Assembly: GCA_023150805.1 (NCBI GenBank)
Contig: JAKLKF010000001.1
Coordinates: 126,740-178,779 of the forward strand
Direction: 5' to 3'
From: Myxococcota bacterium
Lineage (GTDB): Bacteria > Myxococcota_A > UBA796 > UBA2385
DNA length: 52,040 nucleotides
Under the pieces are notes generated by a model. It was not told the DNA's origin, did not search any database, and saw nothing but the letters and a program-made list of their open reading frames with translations. The translations under genes and the position numbers were made by a program. Shown here piece after piece: positions 1 to 10,374 of this stretch (the first letter of the stretch is position 1; every line of letters begins with the position of its first letter).

Positions 1-396
1 GAGCTGGTCGTTGTTCGGCACCGACGGGCAGTTGTCGCAGGACAGGGTGTAGATCAGGCCGCCGGTCTCGCCGACCGGGTAGGGGTCGCCCGTCCCCCCC
101 AGCCCGTCCTTGTCCGGGTCCCAGTCGATGGGCTTCTTGGGGTCGGAGTAGTCGATCAGCGGGTACATGCACCCGAAGGTGTCGTACTCCAGGTAGTAGT
201 CGCGGTTCGTCAGGGCCGAGCCGAACTCGTCGATGACCGCCGCGCAGACCGGGTCCTGCAGGTCGACGGCGCCCTCTTCCGTGACGGAGATGTTGTTGCA
301 GTTGATGTCCTGGACCTTGTCGTTCTTGCAGACATCGGCCAGGGCGGGCTGCGGCAGCACCGCCAGGAGGGCGAGGGTCGGGGCGAGCAGGGCCAT
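1..396 (-). CDS. Secreted protein with acidic TSP3-like segment (3' end outside window)
   Basis: The reading frame opens at ATG 396 and is still open at the window edge, so only the first 132 residues are seen. A Leu/Ala-rich signal peptide ends near residue 20 (PALA-D). The mature part has several Cys, an acidic segment (DPDKDGLGGTGDPYP) and then CDNCPSVPNNDQ, the typical opening of a thrombospondin type-3 calcium-binding repeat, which most likely continues off the window. The product is probably exported to the periplasm or surface. The gene starts 3 bases after the stop of the OmpA-family gene upstream, so the two are probably co-transcribed. No specific function can be assigned. Confidence 0.72.
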   Translation of the reverse strand, partial: MALLAPTLALLAVLPQPALADVCKNDKVQDINCNNISVTEEGAVDLQDPVCAAVIDEFGSALTNRDYYLEYDTFGCMYPLIDYSDPKKPIDWDPDKDGLGGTGDPYPVGETGGLIYTLSCDNCPSVPNNDQL

Positions 397-399
397 GGG

Positions 400-2100
400 T
401 CACTCTCCCTGGGGCGCGGGGGGGGTCTCGGCGGGCAGCTCGCGGGTGCCACCCGCGTCCTCGGCGGGCGGCTCGGCGGGCTGCTCCTCGGGCAGCTCGC
501 GCGGGCCGCCGACGTCCATCTCGCCCTTGCTCTCCGGCTCGGGCAGGGCGCGCGGCTCCGTCGCGCCCTCTTCCTCGTCGGCGTCGATCACCTCGAGGAC
601 GCGACGGCCCTCGGGCTCCTTGGGCGTCTCCGCGCCGACGGGGGCCTGGTTGACCGTGTGGCGCTGGCCGTTCCAGGGCAGCAGGATCGTGTCCGGGTAG
701 GTCGGGATGACGTCCAGCGGCCCGAGCTGCTTGATGATGTCGAACTCGACGCGCCGGTTGGCCGACAGGCTGGTCTCGTCCTCGCCCATCTGGGTCGGCA
801 CGACCTCGCCCATGCCCTTGTAGGACATGCGGTCGGGGTGCACGCCCGAGCGGATCAGCTCCTCCCACACCGCGCGGGCGCGGCGGGTCGACAGGTCGTA
901 GTTGTACTCGTAGCTGCCTTCCTCCGAGGCGTGGCCCTCGACCTGCATGTGCACGATCTCGCCCTTGCCGTTGAGCAGCCTGGCGACGTAGCGCAGGGTC
1001 GGCAGCGACTCGGGCAGGATGTCGGTCGTGTCCAGGTAGAACTGGATCGGGTCGCGGATGACGATGCGGTCGTCCTCGATGCGGGCGAGCTGGCCCTCCT
1101 CCCAGACCTTGACCTCCTGCACCAGCTCTTCGACGTTCTCCGGCGGGATCTCGTAGAGCTCGACCACCGGCTCGGCCTCGATCGGGGGCGGCTCCTCCTT
1201 CTTGACGAAGGTGTAGGTCACGCCCGCGAAGATGCGGAAGTCGGTCGCGCCGTAGCCCTCGGTCCAGCCCTTGCCGCCGCCGACGTCCACCAGGATGTTG
1301 TCCTTGGGGAAGAGCTGCGCGCCGATGACGGTCTCGACCGGGTTCTCGGCGCCGCCCTGGAAGAAGTTGTTGAAGCCGCTGCGGAGGAAGGCCTCGCCGT
1401 AGACGTTGACCAGCTCGGGGCGGACCTGGAAGAGCACGCCCGGGGTGATCGCCAGCTCGCTGCCGAGCTCGAAGTCCTCGCCGGTGTCGACGGCGGTGCG
1501 GATCGTGGCGTTGGTGTCCAGCAGGGCGCTGAAGCGGCCGATGTCCTGGCGCACCAGCAGGCCGACGATGGGGCGCAGGTCGCGCTCCCCGATCCAGGAG
1601 TCGCGCGGGAAGCCCGTGGGCACCATCATGTCGGCGCGCGCGCCGAGCTTGAAGCCCCCGGTCTTGAGCGCCAGCAGCCGCAGGCCCAGGCCGATGTCGC
1701 CCAGGCCGGCGCCGTCGCCCGACAGCTCCTGGATGTCAGTGCCGAAGTTCGCGGCGACCGGCAGGGTCAGGCGCGCGCCGGCGCGCTCGAAGAAGTCCCA
1801 GGAGACGCCCAGCTGCATGGCGGCGCGGTTCTCCACCACCGAGCCGAGCTCGTTCTCGAACTCGATGAGGACCAGCGGATCCCGCTCGTACTGGGCCAGC
1901 AGGCCCATGCGGAGCTGGCCCTCCTCCTCGATGTCCGGGGTGTCCAGGCCCGGGATGGACCCGTAGGAGAAGGTGGGTCGCAGCAACTCGATGTCGGTGG
2001 ACCAGCCGTCCCCGGCGGCGCGCGCGTGGGTCGAGGCGCCGGCCAAGGCGATGGAGACGAGAGCGGTGGACAGCGGCAGGATGCGGTAGGATGCGCTCAT
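400..2100 (-). CDS. OmpA-family outer-membrane protein with acidic Pro-rich tail
   Basis: 566 residues. ATG 2100 is chosen because it is followed directly by a signal peptide (residues 1 to about 28, ending THARA-A); longer upstream frames lack one. Residues about 30-260 look like outer-membrane beta-barrel sequence (alternating aromatic/hydrophobic strands, many GxxL and RxxxG turns). Residues about 345-455 form an OmpA C-terminal peptidoglycan-binding domain, with EGHASEEGSYEYNYDLSTRR and SANRRVEFDI visible. The last 110 residues are Pro/Glu-rich low complexity, which is unusual because OmpA domains are normally C-terminal. It probably anchors the outer membrane to peptidoglycan. It is divergent from the lipoprotein gene at 2195 and leads an operon with the truncated gene downstream. 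Confidence 0.85.
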   Translation of the reverse strand: MSASYRILPLSTALVSIALAGASTHARAAGDGWSTDIELLRPTFSYGSIPGLDTPDIEEEGQLRMGLLAQYERDPLVLIEFENELGSVVENRAAMQLGVSWDFFERAGARLTLPVAANFGTDIQELSGDGAGLGDIGLGLRLLALKTGGFKLGARADMMVPTGFPRDSWIGERDLRPIVGLLVRQDIGRFSALLDTNATIRTAVDTGEDFELGSELAITPGVLFQVRPELVNVYGEAFLRSGFNNFFQGGAENPVETVIGAQLFPKDNILVDVGGGKGWTEGYGATDFRIFAGVTYTFVKKEEPPPIEAEPVVELYEIPPENVEELVQEVKVWEEGQLARIEDDRIVIRDPIQFYLDTTDILPESLPTLRYVARLLNGKGEIVHMQVEGHASEEGSYEYNYDLSTRRARAVWEELIRSGVHPDRMSYKGMGEVVPTQMGEDETSLSANRRVEFDIIKQLGPLDVIPTYPDTILLPWNGQRHTVNQAPVGAETPKEPEGRRVLEVIDADEEEGATEPRALPEPESKGEMDVGGPRELPEEQPAEPPAEDAGGTRELPAETPPAPQGE

Positions 2101-2151
2101 CTGGTAGAACCCGGGTCGAGGTACGGCTCGCCGTGCGGCGTCTGCGCGCGC

Positions 2152-2157
2152 TACAAT
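2152..2157 (+). promoter_or_regulatory. Possible -10 box (TACAAT) for the MopE/FG-GAP lipoprotein gene
   Basis: TACAAT is an isolated AT-rich hexamer in GC-rich DNA, 38 bases before the ATG at 2195. No good -35 hexamer lies 16-18 bases upstream, so this is a guess from position and composition. The ATG is preceded by CTGGAGTCC, a good ribosome binding site. Confidence 0.3.
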
Positions 2158-2194
2158 ACCCGCTCTCTCGCTCTCCGTCCCCTGGAGTCCTTCG

Positions 2195-4732
2195 ATGCGG
2201 TCCAAGCTCCTGCCCCTCATGCTGCCCGCCCTGCTCCTCGCCTGCAACGACGGCGGCAGCGACACCGGGGAGTTGTCCGACACCCTGGACCGCGACAACG
2301 ACGGCTTCACCGAGATCGACGACTGCAACGATCTCGACGCCCAGATCCACCCGGACGCGATCGAGCTCTGCGACGGGATCGACAACAACTGCAACGACCA
2401 GACGGACGAGGGTGACGCCTTCGACGCGACGACCTGGTTCGTGGACAACGACGGCGACGGCTTCGGGGTCGACGGCGACTTCATCTACGCCTGCGTCCAG
2501 CCCGACGGCTACAGCCAGGACCGGACCGACTGCAACGACGGCGACATCACCGCCTACCCCGGCGCCTCCGAGGTCTGCGACGGCGTCGACAACGACTGCG
2601 ACGACCAGACGGACGAGGGCACGGCGCTCGACGCCGCCTCCTGGTACCGCGACGGCGACGGCGATGGCTACGGCAGCGAGCTGGCCACGGTCACCGCCTG
2701 CGACCAGCCCGAGGGCTACGTCGACGACGACACGGACTGCAACGACGCCGACGAGGCGGTGAACCCCGGCGCCACCGAGGTCTGCAACGAGATCGACGAC
2801 GACTGCGACACGCTGGTCGACGACTACGACACCGACACCGAGGGCGGCAGCGACTTCTACCTGGACCAGGACGGGGACCAGTGGGGCGACGAGAGCACGA
2901 TCGAGAACCGCTGCGTGCAGCCGCTCGGCTACGTGCCGGTGCCCGGTGACTGCGACGACACCGTGGCGACCACCAACCCCGACAACGCCGAGGTCTGCGG
3001 GGACGAGGTCGACAACGACTGCGACGACGAGGTGGACGAGCCCGACGCTCCCCACCTGCTGGCCTGGTACACCGACAACGACAGCGACGGCTACGGCTCC
3101 TCGACCTCCTCGCCGGTGTACTCCTGCCCGCCGGTGACGAACCGGGTCTCGAACAACGAGGACTGCAACGACACGAACGACGCCATCAACCCCGAGGCGG
3201 ACGAGACCTGGTACGACGGCGTCGACGCCGACTGCGACGGGGCCAGCGACTACGACGCCGACGGCGACCAGCACGTCAGCGACGACTACGGCGGCGACGA
3301 CTGCGAGGACAGCGAGGTGCTGGCCCACCCCGGCCTGGCCGAGGTCTGCGGCGACGGCCTGGACAACGACTGCGACGGCGACAGCGACCCCTGCGGCGTG
3401 TCCGCCACCTTCTACGGCGAGGAGGCCGGCGACCGCGCCGGAGGCGCGGTGGGTGCCGGCGGCGACCTGGACGGCGACGGCCTGAACGACGTCGTGATCG
3501 GCGCCTCCTGGCACAACGGGACCCTGCTGGAGGACGTGGTCGCGGTCGGCGCCGCCTACGTGGCCTACGGCCCGATCACCGGGACCTACAACCTCTCGAC
3601 CGCCGAGGGCAAGATCGAGGGCGCGGCCGACCAGGACCGCCTGGGCAGCTCGGTCTCGATCATCGGCGACGTGGACGACGACGGCTACGACGACGTGCTC
3701 ATCGGCGCCTTCGGCGTGGACACGGGCGGCTACGCCGGCGGCGCCTCCTACCTGTTCAACGGCCCCATCGCCGACGTCATCAGCGCCGACTCCGCGACCG
3801 CCACGCTGGTCGGCGAGCTCGCCAACGACCGGTCGGGCTCGGCCGTGGCCGGCGGTGACTTCGACGGCGACAACCGCGCCGACTTCCTGATCGGCGCCTA
3901 CGAGAACGACGGCCTGGCCTCGTCCGCCGGCGCGGTCTACCTGGTCTACGGGCCGGCCACGGGCACCATCGACCTGTCCTTCGCCGACGCGCGGATCCTG
4001 GGCGCCATGGCCGGGGACTGGGCCGGCTTCTCGGTGGCCAACGCCGGGGACGTCAACGGCGACGGCGAGGACGACATCCTCATCGGCGCGCCCTTCGCCC
4101 ACCCCGACGAGGCCTACGTCGGCGCGGCCTACGTGGTCTACGGCCCGCCCGACGACGGCGACAGCAGCCTCGAGGACGCCGACCGGGTGTACACCGGGAT
4201 CAACCCCGGCGACCGGGCCGGCTACTCCGTCGCTGGCGCCGGAGACATCAACAACGACGGCCGCAGCGACATCCTGGTCGGCGCGCCCAACAACGACAGC
4301 GGCGCGGAGGAGTCGGGCGCGGCCTACCTGGTCAGCGGCAACGCCTCCTCGGCCACGCTCACGGCCGCCCTGGCGACCTTCGTCGGCGAGGACGCCGACG
4401 ACCACGTCGGATCGGCCGTCGACGGCGCGGGCGACGTCGATGGCGACGGCCGGCTGGACGTGCTCATCGGCGCCGACCGCGATGACTACGCCGACTCGGA
4501 CGCCGGCGGCGCCTATGTCGTGATGGGCCCGATCAGCGGCGCCTTCGACCTGTCGGAGTCCGAGGGCAAGGTCATCGGCGAGGCGGCGGACGACTACGTC
4601 GGCAGCTCCCTGGCCGGCGCGGGCGACATGAACGGCGACGGCTTCGACGACTTCGTCATCGGCGCCCCGGGCAACGACTTCCTGGGCGACAACGCCGGCG
4701 CCGCCTACCTGATCTACGGCGGCGGCTTCTGA
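2195..4732 (+). CDS. Lipoprotein with six MopE metal-binding units and seven FG-GAP repeats
   Basis: 845 residues. An N-terminal lipoprotein signal (LLLAC) is followed by a short acidic spacer. Residues about 30-400 carry six MopE-type units of the form EVCDGxDNDCDDxxDE, each with paired Cys and dense Asp; the family is linked to copper or calcium binding. Residues about 403-845 contain seven FG-GAP units with the calcium-loop pattern GDxDGDGxxDxxIGA, enough for one seven-bladed integrin-alpha-like propeller. The product is probably surface-exposed, binding metal and perhaps a protein or glycan partner. The gene stands alone, divergent from the OmpA-family gene and ended by a strong hairpin. 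The ligand is unknown. Confidence 0.9.
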   Translation: MRSKLLPLMLPALLLACNDGGSDTGELSDTLDRDNDGFTEIDDCNDLDAQIHPDAIELCDGIDNNCNDQTDEGDAFDATTWFVDNDGDGFGVDGDFIYACVQPDGYSQDRTDCNDGDITAYPGASEVCDGVDNDCDDQTDEGTALDAASWYRDGDGDGYGSELATVTACDQPEGYVDDDTDCNDADEAVNPGATEVCNEIDDDCDTLVDDYDTDTEGGSDFYLDQDGDQWGDESTIENRCVQPLGYVPVPGDCDDTVATTNPDNAEVCGDEVDNDCDDEVDEPDAPHLLAWYTDNDSDGYGSSTSSPVYSCPPVTNRVSNNEDCNDTNDAINPEADETWYDGVDADCDGASDYDADGDQHVSDDYGGDDCEDSEVLAHPGLAEVCGDGLDNDCDGDSDPCGVSATFYGEEAGDRAGGAVGAGGDLDGDGLNDVVIGASWHNGTLLEDVVAVGAAYVAYGPITGTYNLSTAEGKIEGAADQDRLGSSVSIIGDVDDDGYDDVLIGAFGVDTGGYAGGASYLFNGPIADVISADSATATLVGELANDRSGSAVAGGDFDGDNRADFLIGAYENDGLASSAGAVYLVYGPATGTIDLSFADARILGAMAGDWAGFSVANAGDVNGDGEDDILIGAPFAHPDEAYVGAAYVVYGPPDDGDSSLEDADRVYTGINPGDRAGYSVAGAGDINNDGRSDILVGAPNNDSGAEESGAAYLVSGNASSATLTAALATFVGEDADDHVGSAVDGAGDVDGDGRLDVLIGADRDDYADSDAGGAYVVMGPISGAFDLSESEGKVIGEAADDYVGSSLAGAGDMNGDGFDDFVIGAPGNDFLGDNAGAAYLIYGGGF

Positions 4733-4755
4733 GCTGAGCCCCTCCGCGGGGCGCC

Positions 4756-4789
4756 GACGGCCGCGTTCCCGGCGAGGGGCGCGGCCGTC
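4756..4789 (+). terminator. Intrinsic-terminator-like hairpin
   Basis: GACGGCCGCG and CGCGGCCGTC form a perfect 10-bp stem around a 14-base loop, 24 bases after the lipoprotein stop codon. It is followed by TTCGCTT rather than a clean U-tract, as is common in very GC-rich genomes. Confidence 0.65.
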
Positions 4790-4835
4790 TTCGCTTGGTG
4801 CGGTCGCCTGTCGCAGCTCCCCCCTGGCGCTGATT

Positions 4836-4852
4836 TTGACTCGCGTTATCAA
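4836..4852 (+). promoter_or_regulatory. AT-rich candidate operator/promoter upstream of bfd-bfr
   Basis: TTGA-N9-TCAA lies 21 bases before the bfd start, inside the only AT-rich pocket of the region (4831-4854). The partial dyad and the iron genes behind it fit an iron-responsive (Fur-type) operator, and TTGACT could also serve as a -35 element. Only the outer four bases of each arm match, so regulator identity is inference. Confidence 0.3.
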
Positions 4853-4873
4853 TCGCTCCCTGCTGGAGCGACC

Positions 4874-5095
4874 ATGTACGTCTGCCTGTGCGAGGCCCTG
4901 GACGACCGCGCCATCGACGCCGCCATCGCGCGCGGCTGCCGCACCGTGGCCGACCTGGCCCGCGACTGCGGTGCTGGGGGGGACTGCGGCGCCTGCTGCG
5001 TGGACCTGGCCCGCCGCCTCCGGGCGCGCTCCGGGCGGAACCGCGCGGCCCCACCCGGTCCCGACGACCTTGGAGTCGCGCTCGCGGCGAAGTAG
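4874..5095 (+). CDS. bfd: Bacterioferritin-associated ferredoxin (Bfd-like, 2Fe-2S)
   Basis: 73 residues. The Bfd ligand set C-x-C-x31-C-x2-C is present as Cys4, Cys6, Cys38 and Cys41, with the usual YVCLCEAL start. In characterised Bfd proteins the 2Fe-2S cluster delivers electrons to the heme of bacterioferritin so that stored ferric iron is released. The bacterioferritin gene follows 44 bases downstream on the same strand, which supports the call and a shared transcript. The tail after residue 45 is Arg/Pro-rich and probably not part of the fold. ATG 4874 is preceded by GGAGCG. Confidence 0.88.
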   Translation: MYVCLCEALDDRAIDAAIARGCRTVADLARDCGAGGDCGACCVDLARRLRARSGRNRAAPPGPDDLGVALAAK

Positions 5096-5139
5096 GAGCC
5101 AGGGACAGGCTCCAGTCCGGGGCCCACAGGAGCCACACC

Positions 5140-5640
5140 ATGGCAGACATCGAGAAGGCCGGTCGCAAGACCGAACCCGAGCTGATCAGCGCGCTGAACG
5201 AGGTGCTGACGGCTGAGCTGACGGCGATCAGCCAGTACTTCGTGCACGCCAAGATGTGCAAGGACTGGGGCTTCGAGCGGCTGCACAAGAAGATCCGCCA
5301 CGAGTCCATCGACGAGATGAAGCACGCCGACGCGCTCATCGACCGGATCCTGTACCTGGGCGGCGTGCCCAACGTGCAGCGCCTCTTCAAGATCAACATC
5401 GGCCAGACCGTGCTCGAGCAGCTCCAGGTCGACCTCGCCCTGGAGCACGAGGCCCTGCCCCGGCTCAACACCGCGATCGCGCTGGCCTCCCGGCTGGGGG
5501 ACAACGGCACCCGCCTGCTGCTGGAGGAGATCCTGCGCAGCGAGGAGGAGCACACCGACTGGCTGGAGACCCAGCTCGAGCTGGTGCGCCAGGTGGGCCT
5601 GCAGGGCTACCTTGCCGAGCAGATGAAGAAGGAGAGCTAG
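5140..5640 (+). CDS. bfr: Bacterioferritin (heme-containing iron-storage ferritin)
   Basis: 166 residues, close to the 158 of E. coli Bfr. ATG 5140 starts MADIEK after an AGGAG site at 5128-5132. The di-iron ferroxidase ligands are all present: Glu26, Glu59, His62, Glu102, Glu135 and His138. Met60 in HESIDEMKHAD is the heme-binding methionine of true bacterioferritins. It stores iron as a mineral core in a 24-subunit cytoplasmic shell and is coupled to the Bfd gene just upstream. Its stop codon overlaps, by three bases, the stop of the convergent DUF309 gene. Confidence 0.95.
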   Translation: MADIEKAGRKTEPELISALNEVLTAELTAISQYFVHAKMCKDWGFERLHKKIRHESIDEMKHADALIDRILYLGGVPNVQRLFKINIGQTVLEQLQVDLALEHEALPRLNTAIALASRLGDNGTRLLLEEILRSEEEHTDWLETQLELVRQVGLQGYLAEQMKKES

Positions 5641-6161
5641 CGCTCCGCCGGCACGGGGCGGCCCAGCAACGGCCAGGGTCCGCCCCCGGCGAAGTCGTCG
5701 AGCGCCTGGACGGTCGCCGGGAGATCGACCCCGAAGGCGACCGCGCCCAGCTCCCGCGACGCGCGCAGCAGGCGGGCGCGCGCCCGGCCATGCAGCCGGG
5801 TGGACGAGGCCGGGTCGCCGGCGTGGGCACGCAGCACCGCCGCCGCCGCCTGGATCAGGCCCTGCAGCATGCCGGCCGCCGGGACGGAGCGGTCCAGGCC
5901 CTGCCAGAGCTGCTCCCAGGTCTCGTGGGCCTCCCAGTAGAAGCGGTGGTCGAACAGGTCCAGCCCGTGCAACCAGCGGGGGTCCAGGTGCCAGGGCAGC
6001 GCCAGCGGCGCCACCGGATGCCCCCAGCGGTGCCCCTGCGGGTGGCGCAGCGGGTGCGGGCCGAGCCCGGGCACGTAGCGGTACGGCGGCAGACCCAGGT
6101 GCGGCGCGCGCAGCGGCGGGGACAGCTCGGGCGGCGGCAGCGGCGCCACCGGCTGCCTCAC
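5637..6161 (-). CDS. DUF309 domain protein
   Basis: 174 residues. Residues about 70-150 carry the DUF309 signature FDHRFYWEAHETWEQLW followed by LQGLIQAAAA, a small helical fold of unknown function, normally rich in His/Trp/Glu as here. The N-terminal 60 residues are Pro/His-rich and not recognised. Start GTG 6161 overlaps the stop of the upstream gene (GTGA), so translation is probably coupled. It is the last gene of a three-gene operon with the PLP enzyme at 6831-8552. No reaction can be assigned. Confidence 0.82.
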   Translation of the reverse strand: MRQPVAPLPPPELSPPLRAPHLGLPPYRYVPGLGPHPLRHPQGHRWGHPVAPLALPWHLDPRWLHGLDLFDHRFYWEAHETWEQLWQGLDRSVPAAGMLQGLIQAAAAVLRAHAGDPASSTRLHGRARARLLRASRELGAVAFGVDLPATVQALDDFAGGGPWPLLGRPVPAER

Positions 6162-6826
6162 CCGCTCTCTCCCTGCAGGCGCCGCAGGAGGCCACGCAGG
6201 CGACCGCTGCGGGGCGGCGCCGCCGAGGCGGTGGTCGCCGGGTGCCAGGCCCGACCGGTCGGCGGGACCAGGGTGGAGAGCGGCGTGGCCGCGATGATCG
6301 CGGCGAGGTCGTCGTCGGTGCGGACCCCCGGGCCCAGCACGGGCGCCGCCCCCTCCTCCAGGGCGTCGGAGATGTCGGCCCAGATCCAGGCCTCCTCGTC
6401 CGCGACGGGCAGGGGACGCTCGCCCCCCAGGTCGCGCGCCACGGGCTGGTAGTCCCGCCCGTCGACCACCCGGCGGGCCACCAGGCGCCCGCCCTCGAAG
6501 CGCGCGTAGCCCCCCGCGCCGCGCTCCTCGTCGAAGTGCAGGAAGACGACGGCGCGGTCCCGCGACAGCTGGCGCCCGACGTGGATCTCCAGGTCGTCCT
6601 CGGGGGGGACCTCGGCGCGATCCAGCGTCAACAGGCCGCCCACCTCGAACAGGCGCAGGGCCAGCAGCGTGTAGCGGAGCCCCCCGCGCTCGCCCTGCCC
6701 CGCGCGGGGCGCCTCGGCCCCCCGCAGGTCGCCCTCCAGGAAGCCCGGCCAGGACCACACGGCCTGCGCCACCTCGGCCGGCGGGACGTGGCCGGACAGG
6801 AAGACCCCGGTGTTGCGCGTGGACAT
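6158..6826 (-). CDS. Uncharacterised protein in PLP-enzyme operon
   Basis: 222 residues, not recognised. It has no signal peptide or membrane segment, so it is probably cytoplasmic. The sequence is a mixed alpha/beta globular stretch (residues 1-180) followed by an Ala/Pro/Arg-rich tail. Features that might help a profile search are LRYTLLALRLFEVGG near residue 50, RAVVFLHFDEERG near 92 and EEAWIWADISDALEEG near 143. It starts 4 bases after the stop of the aminotransferase-fold gene and overlaps the DUF309 gene by 4 bases, so all three should be one transcript and may share a pathway. Confidence 0.75.
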   Translation of the reverse strand: MSTRNTGVFLSGHVPPAEVAQAVWSWPGFLEGDLRGAEAPRAGQGERGGLRYTLLALRLFEVGGLLTLDRAEVPPEDDLEIHVGRQLSRDRAVVFLHFDEERGAGGYARFEGGRLVARRVVDGRDYQPVARDLGGERPLPVADEEAWIWADISDALEEGAAPVLGPGVRTDDDLAAIIAATPLSTLVPPTGRAWHPATTASAAPPRSGRLRGLLRRLQGESG

Positions 6827-6830
6827 CGGT

Positions 6831-8552
6831 TCAGCCCTTCAGCTCGTCGAGGACTTCGCCCGGCAGCGGGAACCACCGCAGCTTCTCGAATTCCAGGTCC
6901 AGGATCGGCCTCGGCAGGGGCCCCCGGGCCTGGGCGACGGGGTCCCGCTCGATGGCCTCGACCAGCTGCCGGGCCTCTTCCAGGTAGCGCCGCAGGACCC
7001 GCTCCGGCTCGCGCGCGTGCCGGGAGGAGTACTCCATCGTGCCGTCGTCGTAGGAGATGTCCCGCAGGCTGGTCGTCGGCTCGGGTCGACCGTCCCGGTG
7101 CCGCCACAGGCCGGTGACCGGGTTGAAGTCGTACAGCGGCAGGAGCTTCCAGCCGTGCTCGGCCACGAACTGGACGGCGTCCAGGATGTACTGGAAGGTC
7201 GCCTCGCCGATGAAGTAGTTGAAGTTCACCCGCACCCAGCCGGGCTTGATGCCCTCGCAGCCCGCCAGGATCTCCTGCTCGAACTCGCGGCTGGTGGACA
7301 GGTCGATGCCCAGCAGCCGGTGCCCGTAGGGGCCCGCGCAGCTGCAGCCGCCGCGGCTCTGGATGCCGAACAGGTCGTTGAGCAGGGCGACGACGAAGTT
7401 GTGGTGCAGGCGCCTGCCGCCGTGCTCGACGACGAAGGAGACGATGGACAGCCGCCAGGCGTCGGGGTTGCCCAGGATGCGGATGCGCGGGCAGGAGCGC
7501 CAGCGCTCGATCGCCCGCCGGATGAAGCTGTGCTCCCGCGCCTGGATCGTCTCGACGCCCACCGCCTCCTTGAGCTGGAAGACCAGCCCGGCGCGGATGG
7601 ACTCGATGATGGCCGGCGTGCCGCCCTCCTCGCGGTGCTCCACGTCGGCGAGGTAGCGGTGCTCCAGGGGGTTGACGTAGGCCACCGTGCCGCCGCCCGG
7701 CCAGGCGGGGACCCGGTTCTTGAACAGGTGCCGCTTGGCGATGAGCAGGCCGGGCGTGCCCGGGCCGCCGATGAACTTGTGCGGGCTGACGAACACGGCG
7801 TCCTTGTAGGCCAGGTGGCCGTCGGGGCCGTCGTCCCGCATGTTCATCTCGATCTGCACGTAGGGGCCCGCCGCGGCGAAGTCCCAGAAGGACAAGGCGC
7901 CGTGCCGATGCAGCAGCTTCGCGATGTTGCGCGTGTCGCTGCCGATGCCCGTGACGTTGCTGGCGGCCGAGAAGCTGCCGATCTTCAGCGGGCGGTCCCG
8001 GTGCTTGATCAGCTCCTGCTCCAGGTGCTCCAGGCTGGCGCGGCCGTCCTCGTCCTCGGCGATGGTGACGACGTCGCAGATGCTCTCGCGCCACGGCAGC
8101 TCGTTGCTGTGGTGCTCGAAGGGGCCGACGAAGACCACCGGCCGCTCCTGCGCGGGGATGCGCTCTCGCAGCGCGTACCGGGCGTCCAGCTCGCTGGGCA
8201 GCCGCAGGTTCATGCAGTCGACCAGCTTGTTGATGGCGCCCGTCGCGCCGCTGCCGGTGAACAGCACCACGTCGCGCTCGTCGCCGCCGACCGCCTCCTT
8301 GATGATGCGGCGGGCGTCCTCGCGGAAGCGGGTCGTCTGCAGGCCCGTGCCGCTGCTCTCGGTGTGCGTGTTCGCGTACAGCGGCATCACCTCTTCCCGG
8401 ATGTAGTCCTCGATGAAGGACAGGGACCGGCCCGAGGCGGTGTAGTCGGCGTAGGTGACCCGGCGCGGTCCGAAGGGCCCCGGGATCACGTGGTCGCGGC
8501 CGATGACGGCGTTGCGGATCGTCTCGATCAGGCGCTCGCGGGGATCGACCAT
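6831..8552 (-). CDS. Aminotransferase class V-fold PLP-dependent enzyme (cysteine-desulfurase-like)
   Basis: 573 residues, longer than NifS/SufS (about 400). The PLP pocket is visible: Ser/Gly-rich FTGSGATGAINKL (about 98-110), EHHSN (146-150), FWDFAAAGPY with Asp224, and SPHKFIGG with Lys259 as the predicted Schiff-base lysine. A SRGGCSCAGPYGHRLLG segment near residue 400 holds two Cys in the area where desulfurases keep their catalytic Cys. It could be a cysteine or selenocysteine desulfurase or a related C-S/C-N lyase; the substrate is not evident. No scaffold (IscU/SufU) gene is nearby. First gene of the operon running down to the DUF309 gene. Confidence 0.85.
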   Translation of the reverse strand: MVDPRERLIETIRNAVIGRDHVIPGPFGPRRVTYADYTASGRSLSFIEDYIREEVMPLYANTHTESSGTGLQTTRFREDARRIIKEAVGGDERDVVLFTGSGATGAINKLVDCMNLRLPSELDARYALRERIPAQERPVVFVGPFEHHSNELPWRESICDVVTIAEDEDGRASLEHLEQELIKHRDRPLKIGSFSAASNVTGIGSDTRNIAKLLHRHGALSFWDFAAAGPYVQIEMNMRDDGPDGHLAYKDAVFVSPHKFIGGPGTPGLLIAKRHLFKNRVPAWPGGGTVAYVNPLEHRYLADVEHREEGGTPAIIESIRAGLVFQLKEAVGVETIQAREHSFIRRAIERWRSCPRIRILGNPDAWRLSIVSFVVEHGGRRLHHNFVVALLNDLFGIQSRGGCSCAGPYGHRLLGIDLSTSREFEQEILAGCEGIKPGWVRVNFNYFIGEATFQYILDAVQFVAEHGWKLLPLYDFNPVTGLWRHRDGRPEPTTSLRDISYDDGTMEYSSRHAREPERVLRRYLEEARQLVEAIERDPVAQARGPLPRPILDLEFEKLRWFPLPGEVLDELKG

Positions 8553-8619
8553 GGCTTGCTCCGGCCCGGCGGGCCCTTGTCGGACGAGGGGCCGCCAGCC
8601 CCCGCAGTATGCCGCGCGG

Positions 8620-10296
<1,677 letters not shown>

Positions 10297-10374
10297 GGTG
10301 TCGGTTCCGGAGGGGAGAGGGGGCGGCCGAGGTATCCGGTCGCCGCGCCACGGGGGAGGGTGGGCGCGGCCCCG

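Noticed and set aside
1736..4852. About 1000-codon minus-strand frame antisense to the MopE/FG-GAP gene
   Set aside because: A mirror of the Asp/Gly-rich repeats (reads as Val/Ala repeats); no signal, no family, and it overlaps the start of the OmpA-family gene.
6168..6758. Extension of the DUF309 frame upstream past 6161
   Set aside because: It overlaps the unknown gene on the same strand for 200 codons; the GTG at 6161 with a GTGA overlap explains the operon better.
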